Shown here: piece by piece, positions 9,043-17,662 of the stretch
Layout: the number at the start of each line of letters is the position of its first letter
Position numbering within the stretch: position 1 is the stretch's first letter
From: JAVJSD01 sp040219575
Lineage (GTDB): Bacteria; Planctomycetota; Planctomycetia; Pirellulales; Pirellulaceae
Length of the DNA: 64,000 nt
Assembly: GCA_040219575.1 (NCBI GenBank)
Contig: JAVJSD010000011.1
Coordinates: 62,001 to 126,000 of the forward strand
Reading direction: 5' to 3'
Position numbers and translations under genes: made by a program
Notes under the pieces: generated by a model
Told to the model about the DNA's origin: nothing
Databases searched by the model: none
Seen by the model: the letters and a program-made list of their open reading frames with translations, nothing else

Positions 9043-9595
9043 ACCTGCCAAATAAGCGAATCACGGTGACACGTCTGGTCAAGCGAGCTTCGCGAAATTC
9101 CCACCAGCCAGCGATCTAGACGATCGCTTTAGACGATGGCTGCGCCCGTATACTGGCTATTGTGGCGGGGCGACTTTAGAAATGCTAGCGAGTGCCGTTA
9201 GGTTCGCCTCCTTCGCACATCAAGTCAATCACCCGAGATCCCTTGGGAAACGCAATCGCCCCCACCATGCGCGGATCGCTTTCGCGGTTTGTGCCCCAAA
9301 GACGAGTGCTGCGTGACAGCTACGAAAGAGGGTAGCCGAAGTCGTGAGACTTCTGGAAGCTCCGACGTCGTCACGAACTGCTGAACTCTCACGAGTTCAG
9401 CTACACTCTAAGATCAAGCCGTCACAAGCGCCGCCGCCGAAAAGAACCGCCAGGGCGAGATTCCGTCCGTGGCGACCTTGCCGGCGACCTGCGGGCCGGA
9501 GGGCGCTGTTGAAGAGGACCACGATGACGACGCAACCCCTTACGTGGTCAAACAAAAGAAGCCGCTGTCTGCTGCTGACAACGGCTACCCAAAGC
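9043..9595. other. Intergenic stretch holding a dispersed hairpin repeat
   Basis: No gene of natural composition is seen between the desulfurase and tRNA-Asp. The interval contains the promoter region of the desulfurase (minus strand) and one copy of the GTAGC...GCTAC repeat described separately. The sequence near 9110-9135 has repeated AGACGATCGCTTTAGACGATG units. Confidence 0.5.
9332..9404. repeat. MITE-like GTAGC...GCTAC dispersed repeat, copy 1
   Basis: The 73-base unit starts GTAGCCGAAGTCGTGAGACTTC and ends with GAACTCTCACGAGTTCAGCTAC. Its termini (GTAGC/GCTAC) are inverted and each half forms its own hairpin around GTGAGAC and CTCACGAG. A clear relative is at 18317-18378 and a diverged one at 22479-22546, so this is a dispersed family rather than a local palindrome. 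Confidence 0.75.
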
Positions 9596-9668
<73 letters not shown>

Positions 9669-9907
9669 GAATGCATCGGGAAACCACGATTATAGCTTGC
9701 CCGGGACGCCCGGCAAGGGCCGTTCGTGCGTGCAAATTTGGGCGGCGTAAACGCTCGACGCCCCCGGGGCGCTATCGGGCGAGGTTGCAGACCGCAGCGG
9801 TTGCGGCTTTCACCCCGGTTGGCAGTTGCCGCAAACCGGGCGCCTCTCGACCCACGTCGTCGCTTGCGCGCGGTAATGCGTCGGAAGTCGGCTGACGCAC
9901 TCGATCG

Positions 9908-12817
9908 CTACCCCGCGCGGCGTCGGGGGACTTGCGGCGCGGGCGCTGCCGACGGGTTCGTCGCGTCGGCGGGATCACGGCTCGGCGTTGGATCGCTGCG
10001 GCGGAGGCTGGTCATCGGAATCGCGTCGGTTTCGGCCACGGGCTCCGGGTCCGCGAGCGGTTGCTCGTCGGCCAGCGAGGGATCGTGCTGACTCCCATGC
10101 AGCGCTTCGCCGCTGGAAGTTTCGGCCGTCGATGTCGATTTCGCGAGCTTCGCCTGCCGTCGTTGCGAGATGAGCGCCAACAGCGCCGGCAGGATCAGCA
10201 GCGAGGTAACCAGGCAACATAGCACGCCGATGGTCAACACCTGCCCCAAGCTGCGGAGGCCTTGGTGTTGGGCCACGATCATCATGCTGCCGAAACCGGC
10301 GATCGTGGTGGCCGACGTGATCAACACCGCGGTGGCGGTGGATCCGCTCAGCCGATAGGCGCCGTTCTGCCGACGGAAATCGTGCACCACATGGACGCCG
10401 TCGTCGATGCCGATGCCCAAAATCAGCGGCAACACGATCATGTTGGCCGGGTTCAAGGGGATGTCGAAGACGCCCAGCAGCCCGAACATCAGCAGCAGTC
10501 CGAATCCCATGGGGAGGATCGCCAGCAGCGAATAGCGAATGCTGCGGAAGTCGACCATCAAGACGATGAGCACCGCCAGCAGCGAGTAGATGGCCGCATG
10601 GATGTAGCTGTGCTGCATCTGCCGCGAGGCGTGGTAGGTTTGCACGGGATGTCCGGTGATGTTGGGGTCGATGCGACTGACGTCGGCCACAAAGGCGGCC
10701 AGCGAATCCATGTCCCACACGTCGCCGTTGGCGAACACCTTCATCAGGTGGCGGCCGTTCTTGCCCAAGAACCGCGTCTTCAGACTTTCCGGGATATCGC
10801 CGAACGTGGGCGGGGCCGGGTCGGCGGCGCTGCGCAGCAGGTCGAGCCGATTCCAAAGTTCGGCCATCGCCGCCTGCTGCCAGAGAGTGATGCGGCGCGA
10901 GGCTTCTTGATCGCCCAATTGTTGAATGCGGCCGCGAATCTCCGCCAGGCGTTGCAGGTCGGCGTCGGTTGCTCGTTTCGATTCGAACAACGTCTGCTCG
11001 ATCTGCGTGAACGTGGCGATCTCCGCTTCGGGACGAAACGGCTCCAGTTGGGGAACCGTCTCAGGCAGCAAGGCGAGTCGTTCGGCGATGCGCGCGATGG
11101 CGGCCGACTTGACGGCGTCGGCCTCCGGCACGAGCGACACAATCTCCTCGATGCGGTCGACCGAGGGAAGCTTTTCAAACTGGGCCTTGCGCTGCCGCAA
11201 CTGCGCGGGAGAATCCGCCACGGAAAGCGCGAACCAGACGCTGCGATCGCTTTGCTTCAGCAGCTTCTCCTCGACGCGTACGCTTTCGATGCCCTTGGGC
11301 TGCAGGTTCAAGAGATTGTGGTCGTAGCGCAGGTTCGCCGCCCCCGCTCCCACGACGGCCACGACCAACGTGCCGGCGATCAACAGACGCCAGGGACGGT
11401 GCAACAACGGCTGCAGCACGCGATCCAACGGCAACGGAGAAGGGAAGCTGGCGCCGGTGCGACGGGCGTCGCTGAGTTGGACCATGGCCGGCAGGACCAC
11501 CAAGGCGCCGATGATGCAGAGCACAATCCCGCCGCCCGCGATGACGCCCAATTCGGCGATGCCGGTGAAGCGGGTCATGGCGGCCGTGCAGAAAGCCAGC
11601 GCTGTCGTTAATCCGCCGGTCACGATGCCGGGCCCCACGCTCGAGGCGGTTTGCACGAGCGCCTGGCCGCTGTCCTCGACCGTTTTGCGAATCTGAAGAT
11701 AGCGGGCCACATAGTGGATGCCGAAGTCGATCCCCAGTCCGATCAAGATCACGCCGAACGAGACGCTGAGAATATTGAGATGCCCCACCACCAACGTTAC
11801 ATAGCCAAACGACCACATCATGGCCAGCAGCAGGGCGGCGACGGTCATCAGTGGATGGCGGATGCCGCCGAACCCGGCGACAAACAGCAGCGCCACGCAG
11901 GCCAGGCTGAACAGGGTGGCGCGGATCATGTCGTCTTGACTGGTCCGCATTTCGTCGTTTTCGAGCACCGGCATGCCGGTCAGCCCGAGGGTGACGCCCG
12001 GGTGCCGCGAATGCGTTTGGGCGATCAACTGCCGCAGTTCGCCGATGGCCTGGCTGCCTCGATCGAAACGGTTCTCGCGCTCTTTGATGCGCAGCAACAG
12101 GAAGCCGAGGCGGCCGTCTTTCGAAAGCAAGTGACGGCTTTCGAGTTGCGCGAGCTGCGCGAGCGAATCGTCGGAGGGCAAGATGGATGGAGGCGTGTCG
12201 GTCGACGACAGCGCGGCCGACATGGAGGTCAACACGCGGCGAAAGTCCTCTTCGGCCTGGCGTTGCTTCTGCTGATTGGGATCCAGAATACGGAAGGCCG
12301 CGCCGCTAATCAGCCCGGAGGCGGTGAGTCGGCTCCAGTCGCCATCGTCGAGGATGGGGCCAAGCTGCGCCGTGAGGGCCTCGGCTTGCTGCACCTGTTC
12401 TGTCGTGGCGTAGTGCAAACCCTTCGCGCGCAGTTTGCTCAGGTCGCGTTTGTAGAGCAGGCTGTGAAAGTACTCCGGGCTTTCCGCGATCGCTTGCGCC
12501 AAGTCGTCGATGGCGGCGGTGACCTCGCGCTGGGTCGAACCTTCGACAGCTTCCACCACCACCACCGCATCGTCTTCGCGGCCGAACTCGTCGAGATAGG
12601 CGATCCAGCGGCGGTTGAAGTCGTCGGCCGGATTGAGCAGGTCGAGTCGGCTGGTGCGGAAGCTCAAGAATTGAGCCGTGTAGAGCAGCGCGACCAACGC
12701 CAGCAGCGCGGAGAACAGCAGCACGGCTTTCGGTTGACGCACGATCAGACCGGTCACCCAACCCAGCGGCACGGCCAGGCCGGTGTCTTCAACGTTCGGC
12801 AATCGATCCGCCGACAT
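9908..12817 (-). CDS. RND/MMPL-family exporter, HpnN-like
   Basis: A 969-residue inner-membrane transporter of the RND superfamily, Patched/MMPL/HpnN branch. There is one membrane segment near residues 30-55 (AVLLFSALLALVALLY), a large periplasmic loop starting FRTSRLDLLNPADDF (a signature of hopanoid transporter HpnN), and five membrane spans (~290-460, with GLGIDFGIHYVARY). A second loop and five spans (~730-890, with GIGIDDGVHVVHDFR and ITSATTIAGFGSMM) follow. The two ID-x-G motifs are the proton-relay positions of the family. The Ser/Pro-rich tail of ~70 residues is variable. In other bacteria HpnN moves hopanoids to the outer membrane; a lipid substrate is likely, but the exact one is unknown. 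No hopanoid genes are adjacent. Confidence 0.85.
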   Translation of the reverse strand: MSADRLPNVEDTGLAVPLGWVTGLIVRQPKAVLLFSALLALVALLYTAQFLSFRTSRLDLLNPADDFNRRWIAYLDEFGREDDAVVVVEAVEGSTQREVTAAIDDLAQAIAESPEYFHSLLYKRDLSKLRAKGLHYATTEQVQQAEALTAQLGPILDDGDWSRLTASGLISGAAFRILDPNQQKQRQAEEDFRRVLTSMSAALSSTDTPPSILPSDDSLAQLAQLESRHLLSKDGRLGFLLLRIKERENRFDRGSQAIGELRQLIAQTHSRHPGVTLGLTGMPVLENDEMRTSQDDMIRATLFSLACVALLFVAGFGGIRHPLMTVAALLLAMMWSFGYVTLVVGHLNILSVSFGVILIGLGIDFGIHYVARYLQIRKTVEDSGQALVQTASSVGPGIVTGGLTTALAFCTAAMTRFTGIAELGVIAGGGIVLCIIGALVVLPAMVQLSDARRTGASFPSPLPLDRVLQPLLHRPWRLLIAGTLVVAVVGAGAANLRYDHNLLNLQPKGIESVRVEEKLLKQSDRSVWFALSVADSPAQLRQRKAQFEKLPSVDRIEEIVSLVPEADAVKSAAIARIAERLALLPETVPQLEPFRPEAEIATFTQIEQTLFESKRATDADLQRLAEIRGRIQQLGDQEASRRITLWQQAAMAELWNRLDLLRSAADPAPPTFGDIPESLKTRFLGKNGRHLMKVFANGDVWDMDSLAAFVADVSRIDPNITGHPVQTYHASRQMQHSYIHAAIYSLLAVLIVLMVDFRSIRYSLLAILPMGFGLLLMFGLLGVFDIPLNPANMIVLPLILGIGIDDGVHVVHDFRRQNGAYRLSGSTATAVLITSATTIAGFGSMMIVAQHQGLRSLGQVLTIGVLCCLVTSLLILPALLALISQRRQAKLAKSTSTAETSSGEALHGSQHDPSLADEQPLADPEPVAETDAIPMTSLRRSDPTPSRDPADATNPSAAPAPQVPRRRAG

Positions 12818-13229
12818 TCGGTCTTCCTAACCACAGTGTCGGCCGGCGTCGGACAGGGCAACGACGGCGAGGAGAAACGATCGGCGCGGCCCGATTCCCT
12901 GAGCGCGCGGCGACCGGTGAACTCGTATTTGGCCGGGCATTCTACTGAGAGGGCTGTTGGGCAACAAGACGATTCGGCGGCGTAGTTTACGTCCATCGAT
13001 GCGCGCAAACGATCTCTCCGGCGGACGCCTCACCGATTGCTAGCACACCGATAGCTGGCATGCGGAACACATCGCGACCGCTGCGGGAGAGCGCTTGCAG
13101 GCTTGTATTGCATGTGCGGCGCGGCGAGCCTCCCGCCGACCGATGATAGCACACCGCGCCCGCCCTCCGACTTGGACAACGGAGCCGGTTCTCGTTGATG
13201 GGGGCGCGGCGCGGAGCGGCCGGCGCAAG
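12818..13229. other. Intergenic stretch, no gene seen
   Basis: This lies upstream of the RND exporter on the minus strand and downstream of the small basic-protein gene. Frames here are Arg-rich and uneven. It should contain the exporter promoter; none could be assigned with confidence. Confidence 0.45.
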
Positions 13230-13288
13230 AAGAGACCCCTTCTCCGCATGGCGCCGAGAAGAGGCCGTCTTAGTTCTCAGGGTCTCTT
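13230..13288 (-). terminator. Hairpin terminator of the small basic-protein gene
   Basis: AAGAGACCC (13230-13238) pairs with GGGTCTCTT (13280-13288), with an inner CTTCTC/GAGAAG pairing. The structure begins 13 bases past the stop codon of the minus-strand gene at 13302. No long U-run follows, so it may act as a stabiliser or a weak terminator. Confidence 0.55.
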
Positions 13289-13301
13289 GGCGGTGTATCG
13301 A

Positions 13302-13637
13302 TCAGTCGAGCTTCGCCAGTGCGTCGATCACCGACTTCAGCTTGTTCACTCCGCCCATCTTCTCGGCGAACTTCTTGGTTTCCACCAATGCCGAAAGCGA
13401 AACGTTGTCGCTGCCCGCTTTGGCCTTGCGTCCGCCGCGGCGGCCTTTCGACGGTTCGCCGCCCGCTTTCTTCAGCTTGGACTTGATGGTGCTGACGTAG
13501 GTCGGCGTCGCGTCGATGCCTTTTGCCGCCAACGCCGCCGAGATGGCCTTGGGGGAAGCGTCGGCGTCCTTTTCCAAGATGGCCTTGATCTCGAGAGTCT
13601 TGTTGACGCCGCTTTTCTTTCTTCCACGTTTTGCCAT
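13302..13637 (-). CDS. Small basic putative DNA-binding protein (111 aa)
   Basis: The N-terminus MAKRGRKKSGVNKTLEIKAI leads into a helix-turn-helix-like segment (DADASPKAISAALAAKGIDATPTYVSTIKSKLKK), a pattern in which a short alpha-helical domain reads like an HTH before a Lys-rich linker (GRRGGRKAKAG). The C-terminal 35 residues (VSLSALVETKKFAEKMGGVNKLKSVIDALAKLD) form an amphipathic helix pair. Proteins of this layout are common and uncharacterised in planctomycetes. A nucleoid or regulatory role is inferred from charge and fold pattern only. It is monocistronic, with its own hairpin downstream. Confidence 0.75.
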   Translation of the reverse strand: MAKRGRKKSGVNKTLEIKAILEKDADASPKAISAALAAKGIDATPTYVSTIKSKLKKAGGEPSKGRRGGRKAKAGSDNVSLSALVETKKFAEKMGGVNKLKSVIDALAKLD

Positions 13638-13675
13638 GACGAAACTTCCTCCAGCGCAGTTGCTACGCCCCTCTA

Positions 13676-14092
13676 GTTGAACCTATCGTCGTGAGAGTAT
13701 AGCTCAAACATACGACGTGCAGAAGATGCTATCAATGCAACTGCATCGCTTATTGAAAGTCTGATAACGACGATGTTCGACCTATCAACCTGCGCCGCGA
13801 GCGAAGTTCGTTGATGGATCGAGGAGAGTTTGGAGTCGCATGTTCCCCCTCGTCCATTGCACGACAAGATCGAAGACACCGGTGCACCAGTTTGTTTGGG
13901 GGGTATGGCGCACCAGGGCGATGGGGCGGCGCGCACAAGGGGGAGGAGGCTTGGCGAGCTACGCCATGGCGGACGACGCCGACGCCTTCGAGAACGGACG
14001 CCACGCCGCAACCGTCGCAGCAGAGTGTTGGGTTTGGGGGGCGTTTCGACGATTGTCGCTGGGATTGCGCCCTTCCACATTGCCCTGGGCGC
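13676..14092. other. Intergenic stretch upstream of tmRNA
   Basis: No persuasive protein-coding frame is present; translations on either strand are Arg/Pro/Ser-rich. The A+T-richer part near 13680-13780 probably contains the promoter of the minus-strand gene at 13637. Confidence 0.45.
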
Positions 14093-14122
14093 TCTTACCG
14101 ACGCCTGTCCGTCGGATATAAT
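14093..14122 (+). promoter_or_regulatory. Candidate sigma-70 promoter for tmRNA precursor
   Basis: A perfect -10 box TATAAT (14117-14122) lies 18 bases after a weak -35-like CTTACC (14093-14098). It points toward tmRNA, whose mature 5' end is ~150 bases downstream, leaving room for a processed leader. The -35 match is poor, so only the -10 is strong evidence. Confidence 0.45.
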
Positions 14123-14274
14123 GAATCGGACCACTACTACTGGGGTGCGCGCAGCCTGGCGGCCGAAGTTGCTTCGTACGGCCGCTGGCGCGACTCTCCG
14201 TATCGCCAACCGCGGTGCGACGAGAGATCGGGATTTCGCCCGACGCCCAGGAAAGCATCACCGAAAGCATCACC

Positions 14275-14631
14275 GGGGGCGAACTGGATTCGACCGGGTA
14301 GGCTGAAGTGTAAGTGGCGCGCCGTGGTTGGTCAGCAGGCCACGTTAAAAGCCGACCACAAATTATTTGCCGAGGAAAACCTCGTCTTGGCTGCCTAGCA
14401 AAAGGTAGTCCCGGCTGAAGTCCTTCTCCGGAGAGGACTGACTGCCGGTTGCCAATTCCGGATCGTTGTGGGTCACGTCAGGCACGCCCGCAACTAAACA
14501 ACGTTCCTGAATAGTTTCTTCGTTACCCTGTCGGTTGGGGATCGAAGAAGCGAAACTCAAAGAATCGACTACGCGCGTAGAAGCTTTCATGGAAATACCG
14601 CGGGACGCGGGTTCGATTCCCGCCGCCTCCA
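14275..14631 (+). ncRNA. ssrA: Transfer-messenger RNA (tmRNA)
   Basis: The 5' end GGGGGCGAACTGGATTCGAC and the 3' end GGGTTCGATTCCCGCCGCCTCCA are the diagnostic tRNA-like halves of one-piece tmRNA. Acceptor GGGGGCG pairs with CGCCTCC (one G-U) and the discriminator A is at 14631; CCA is not encoded. The tag reading frame is at 14351-14398 and gives ADHKLFAEENLVLAA followed by TAG, ending in the LAA degron read by ClpXP/ClpAP-type proteases. The total is 357 nt, normal for one-piece tmRNA. It rescues ribosomes stalled on messages lacking a stop codon. It is followed immediately by a strong hairpin. Confidence 0.96.
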
Positions 14632-14633
14632 CT

Positions 14634-14671
14634 GAAACGGCCGCTTGCGAATCGATGCAAGCGGCCGTTTC
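14634..14671. terminator. Terminator hairpin shared by tmRNA and the convergent oxidase gene
   Basis: A perfect 15-bp stem GAAACGGCCGCTTGC / GCAAGCGGCCGTTTC with an 8-base loop begins two bases after mature tmRNA. The convergent PNPOx-like gene ends at 14672, so one structure can serve both directions. Confidence 0.75.
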
Positions 14672-15331
14672 TCATGGGCTTGTGCGAAAACTCGCTGGAC
14701 ACCGACTGTCCTTCAGGAGTTCATTTTCTCCGGTTTTCAATCGTGCCAGCTCGCCCTCAAGTGTCTTCACTTTCCGTTGTAGTTCCTCGACGAGTGGGGC
14801 CACAGCTTTCTGAGGGAAACGCTTGTGGATGTGCTGCGGGCAATTCACATCCCACGCCTCGATGGAAAACAGGATCGCCCGTTCGGCCTTCCCCGGATCC
14901 TCGTCGCCTGCCAGCCGTCCAAGCAGTGCGGCGTCGCCTTCGACGACACGGGCAGTACCCCACAGTTTGATGCGTCGGCTATGAACGTAGTCCATCAGGA
15001 AGACGAATGCCTTCGGATTCTCCGACAGATTTCCGAGCGTGATGTACTGGCGATTGCCGCCGAAATCAGCAAACCCCAGCGTCCCTTCATCCACGACCTT
15101 GAGAAAGCCGGGAGAGCCACCCCGATACTGGATGTATGGTTGACCCTCGCCATTGGCCGTGCCGAGATAGAACATATCCAATCCCGACAAGAAGGCTTCG
15201 AGTTCGGGAGTCACCTTCGTCTGCCAGCCTCCCCGCTCCTCCATCTTTGCATAGGAAGAGCGAGAACCCTTATCGGTTTGAACCGACTTGACTGCGGGAG
15301 TGAAGGCAATGTCGCTAGGGTACTGCCTCAT
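14672..15331 (-). CDS. Pyridoxamine 5'-phosphate oxidase-like flavin-binding protein
   Basis: The 219-residue protein starts MRQYPSDIAFTPAVKSVQ, preceded by GGAG at a good distance; a longer upstream frame is rejected. The core ELEAFLSGLDMFYLGTANGEGQPYIQYRGG-like stretch followed by GFADFGGNRQYITLGNLSENPKAFVFLMDY is the split-barrel fold of the PNPOx-like family (FMN or F420 binding, small-molecule oxidoreductases). The C-terminus has NCPQHIHKRFP and a coiled-coil (VEELQRKVKTLEGELARLK). It is the last gene of the unit downstream of operator 16555-16570. A role in detoxifying an electrophile or oxidant is inferred from its neighbours. Confidence 0.8.
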   Translation of the reverse strand: MRQYPSDIAFTPAVKSVQTDKGSRSSYAKMEERGGWQTKVTPELEAFLSGLDMFYLGTANGEGQPYIQYRGGSPGFLKVVDEGTLGFADFGGNRQYITLGNLSENPKAFVFLMDYVHSRRIKLWGTARVVEGDAALLGRLAGDEDPGKAERAILFSIEAWDVNCPQHIHKRFPQKAVAPLVEELQRKVKTLEGELARLKTGENELLKDSRCPASFRTSP

Positions 15332-15359
15332 GAGATTTTCTCCGTTTTTATGGAAGCCG

Positions 15360-15827
15360 TCAGCAGACGGATGGAATTCCCGCGTCGTCGGCGGGGCGTG
15401 CGCCGGGAGCGGGCCAGTGGAACTTGCGTTCGTGGTGTTCGATGGGCACATCGTTGATGCTCGCTTCACGCCGCTGCATCAGCCCTTCCTCGTCGAATTC
15501 CCAGAGTTCGTTCCCGTAGGCCCGCAGCCACTGGCCTTGGGCATCGTGATACTCGTACTGAAACCGAACGGCGATGCGGTTCTCGGTGAAGCTCCAAAGT
15601 GATTTCGTGAGTCGATAGTCGAGTTCCTTCTCCCACTTGCGTGTCAAGAATTCTCGAATCTGCTTCCTGCCTTCAAGGAATTGATCTCGGTTCCGCCACT
15701 GGGAATTCGGAGAGTAGGCAAGGGAGACTCGATGCGGGTCACGGCTGTTCCACGCATCCTCAGCGGCTCGGACTTTGGCAGTCGCCGTTTCCAGCGTGAA
15801 CGGTGGTCGGATGGCGTTCATGTCCAT
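15360..15827 (-). CDS. DUF1348 family NTF2/SnoaL-like protein
   Basis: 155 residues starting MDMNAIRPPFTLETATAKV. The blocks AAEDAWNSRDPHRVSLAY, SQWRNRDQFLEGRKQIREFLTRKW, ENRIAVRFQYEYHD and WLRAYGNELWEFDE-like are the near-universal core of DUF1348, a single-domain NTF2-like alpha+beta cone. No catalytic residue is established for the family; members often sit beside TetR regulators and hydrolases in stress clusters. It is separated from PNPOx by 28 bases and from the AhpD-like gene by 70, on the same strand, consistent with an operon. Confidence 0.85.
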   Translation of the reverse strand: MDMNAIRPPFTLETATAKVRAAEDAWNSRDPHRVSLAYSPNSQWRNRDQFLEGRKQIREFLTRKWEKELDYRLTKSLWSFTENRIAVRFQYEYHDAQGQWLRAYGNELWEFDEEGLMQRREASINDVPIEHHERKFHWPAPGARPADDAGIPSVC

Positions 15828-15897
15828 TTCTTTCGAGAGTTCGAGAACCCGCAGGGTGCTTGGATTGGGCCAAGCACCCCGCGGGAGATCAGGCAGA

Positions 15898-16473
15898 TCA
15901 GTGCACCGAGCAAGCTGCGGTGCTGCACGCTGAGGCGGCGACCGGTTCGGCCTGCGGAATGTCGAGTTCGGTGTCAGCCACGTTGTTGAGGAAGTTCGTG
16001 AAGCAACCCAACACAACGCTGGCGACGACCTCGACGATCTCTTCATCGCCGAGGCCCGCCTCGCGCACGGCGGCGATCTGTTCATCGCTCACCCGGCCTC
16101 GGTTTTGCAGCACGGACTCGGCAAACGTGAGCGCGGCTGCGGTGCGAACGTTTTCCGACCTGCCGGTGCGCCCGGCCAGAACATCGACCGCGGACAGCCC
16201 CGCCGAAGGCGCAACGGCGCACAGAATCGACGTGCAGTAGTCACAAGAGTTCGCTTCGCTGGTATGGAGTTTCACCTGGTTGTGGAGCGTTTCACCGATC
16301 CTCGCCGCTCCCATCGCCGTGCTGAAGGCGAGGAAGCTGTCCAGCACGGCGGGCGAGTTCGCCATCACTTTGGCCGTGTTGGGAACCACGCCGAAGGCTT
16401 GTTCGACGGCTGCGAGCAATTCCTTGGTGCGCCCTTGGGCGTCGTTCGGGTTCACTGATTTGAGGCGTTGCAT
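15898..16473 (-). CDS. Carboxymuconolactone decarboxylase / AhpD-like protein
   Basis: 191 residues of the all-alpha CMD/AhpD family. The redox pair sits in TSEANSCDYCTSILCAVA (CxxC); the helical repeats QAFGVVPNTAKVMANSPAVLDSF and the C-terminal EEIVEVVASVVLGCFTNFLNN are family features. The usual His three residues after the second Cys is not present, so the peroxidase relay may differ. It is the first gene after an operator for the TetR regulator encoded 1.2 kb away. The C-terminus is Cys/Ala-rich (AASACSTAACSVH), unusual for the family. Antioxidant function is inferred. Confidence 0.82.
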   Translation of the reverse strand: MQRLKSVNPNDAQGRTKELLAAVEQAFGVVPNTAKVMANSPAVLDSFLAFSTAMGAARIGETLHNQVKLHTSEANSCDYCTSILCAVAPSAGLSAVDVLAGRTGRSENVRTAAALTFAESVLQNRGRVSDEQIAAVREAGLGDEEIVEVVASVVLGCFTNFLNNVADTELDIPQAEPVAASACSTAACSVH

Positions 16474-16510
16474 CGTTCTTCTCCTCTAGGATGAGAAACG
16501 GATGAGGATG

Positions 16511-16537
16511 CCGAGCCGAGCAACACACTCGGCTCGG
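16511..16537 (-). promoter_or_regulatory. Leader hairpin before the AhpD-like gene
   Basis: CCGAGCCGAG and CTCGGCTCGG form a perfect 10-bp stem with a 7-base loop, between the operator and the AhpD start codon. It could be the terminator of the truncated DUF417 gene upstream or a 5'-UTR structure. Confidence 0.5.
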
Positions 16538-16554
16538 CAATCCCTCACAGGGAA

Positions 16555-16570
16555 TACAGACAGGTCTGTA
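16555..16570. promoter_or_regulatory. TetR operator 1 (TACAGAC-AG-GTCTGTA)
   Basis: This two-arm palindrome is 82 bases before the AhpD-like start. It is the same 14-bp core found before the isochorismatase gene (17612-17625) and before the TetR gene itself (18262-18275), which makes it the likely binding site of that TetR protein. Confidence 0.8.
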
Positions 16571-16607
16571 GTAGTCTGTCGAAAAAATGATGGCGTGCAG
16601 CGGCCGT

Positions 16608-16874
16608 CTATTCGAGCGCCTCGACTCTCCGACACCGGTGCGTCTTGACAGCCTCGCCGGTGGTCCAAACGGCAGCCCCCAACAAGACGAAATCCTTCAG
16701 CAGGAACTGACCGGGTACGACGGCAAGACCCGGAAAGCCCAGCGACGATTCGACTACTCCGGGCGTCGAAAGAAGGAACGAAAGCGTCGTCAGGAACATG
16801 CCGACCGCCAAGGCGCCGCCGACCGCCGATACCGGATGTCCGACAACCGCGCAACCGCTTCGCCGGTGCTCCAC
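16608..16874 (-). pseudogene. Truncated DUF417 (YkgB/RclC-like) membrane-protein gene
   Basis: About 75 residues match the C-terminal half of DUF417 inner-membrane proteins: SAVGGALAVGMFLTTLSFLL, then TPGVVESSLGFPGLAVVPGQFLLKDFVLLGAAVW. The N-terminal half, including its first membrane spans, is missing. The sequence before it (MEHRRSGCAVVGHP) belongs to another frame of the preceding isochorismatase gene, so a deletion appears to have joined the two genes. In E. coli the relative RclC is part of a reactive-chlorine response, which fits the redox theme of this cluster. It is probably non-functional. Confidence 0.65.
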
Positions 16875-17569
16875 AGATCACTGGCGAGGAAGCGGAAGTT
16901 GGTGATCGCCGCCTCGTATCCGTCGAAGCCGGGAAGTTGGGCGGCGGCGGTGGCGTCGCCCACGACCGCGACCTCGAAACCCTGTTCGAGCAGTTCCCGC
17001 AGGTGCGATTCGACGCACACGTTGGCCGACATTCCAGCCAGGATCACCTGCTCGATGCGCCGCTTGCGGAGCTGCAGGACGAGATCGTTCGACTGCGGCC
17101 CATAGACTTTGTGCGGGCTGCAGACGATGGTTTCGCCGTCGTTGATAAGCGGCTTGTACTGCTCCACCCAATCGGCCCCCGATCCGTCGAGCTGCGTGGT
17201 GTCGAGCGGCCCTGGGCGGTCGAACATCCGGATGTCGTGCATCAGCCGCTCCAACGCTCCTTCGAACCGCCAGTTGTGGTCGTGCGGGAAGTAGTAGTGC
17301 GGGCTGATGAACAGCGGGATGTCGAGTTCCTTCGCCAGCGAGAACAACCGACCGATGTTCTCGACGGTGCGGTTTTCTGCGACGTTCCGGCCGACGACGC
17401 CCCAAGCCACGCCCTGTGGAGTGAGGAAGTCGTTTTGCGGATCGGTCACGACGATCCCCACATGCCCTCGGCGGAGCTTCAGCTCCGGTCGAGGAATGGC
17501 GGCGTCGGGCCTGCGACCGCGGCCGTAAACGATGGTTTGTTGCACGGCGTCTGGATTCGCCTGGGACAT
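16790..17569 (-). CDS. Isochorismatase-like cysteine hydrolase
   Basis: 259 residues of the isochorismatase/nicotinamidase fold. The Asp of GIVVTDPQNDFLTPQG, Lys of SPHKVYGPQSNDL and nucleophile Cys of LAGMSANVCVESHLRELLE give the usual Asp-Lys-Cys triad. GYEAAITNFRFLASDLWSTGEAV is the normal family C-terminus; the last ~20 residues (ARLSDIRYRRSAAPWRS) are a foreign tail created where the DUF417 gene has been deleted into it. The substrate is unknown; cluster context suggests detoxification. An operator lies 43 bases before the start codon, indicating control by the TetR regulator upstream. Confidence 0.85.
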   Translation of the reverse strand: MSQANPDAVQQTIVYGRGRRPDAAIPRPELKLRRGHVGIVVTDPQNDFLTPQGVAWGVVGRNVAENRTVENIGRLFSLAKELDIPLFISPHYYFPHDHNWRFEGALERLMHDIRMFDRPGPLDTTQLDGSGADWVEQYKPLINDGETIVCSPHKVYGPQSNDLVLQLRKRRIEQVILAGMSANVCVESHLRELLEQGFEVAVVGDATAAAQLPGFDGYEAAITNFRFLASDLWSTGEAVARLSDIRYRRSAAPWRSACS

Positions 17570-17611
17570 GGTTTTTTGTCTCCTGTGGTTCGAGGCACGC
17601 CCAATATATAA

Positions 17612-17625
17612 ACAGACAGGTCTGT
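17612..17625. promoter_or_regulatory. TetR operator 2 (ACAGACAGGTCTGT)
   Basis: Same core palindrome as operators 1 and 3, located between the TetR stop codon and the isochorismatase start, in the position expected for a repressor-blocked promoter. Confidence 0.8.
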
Positions 17626-17662
17626 ATAGGTCGCCGCAAAAAAAGAGAAAGCCGTTCTTCGC

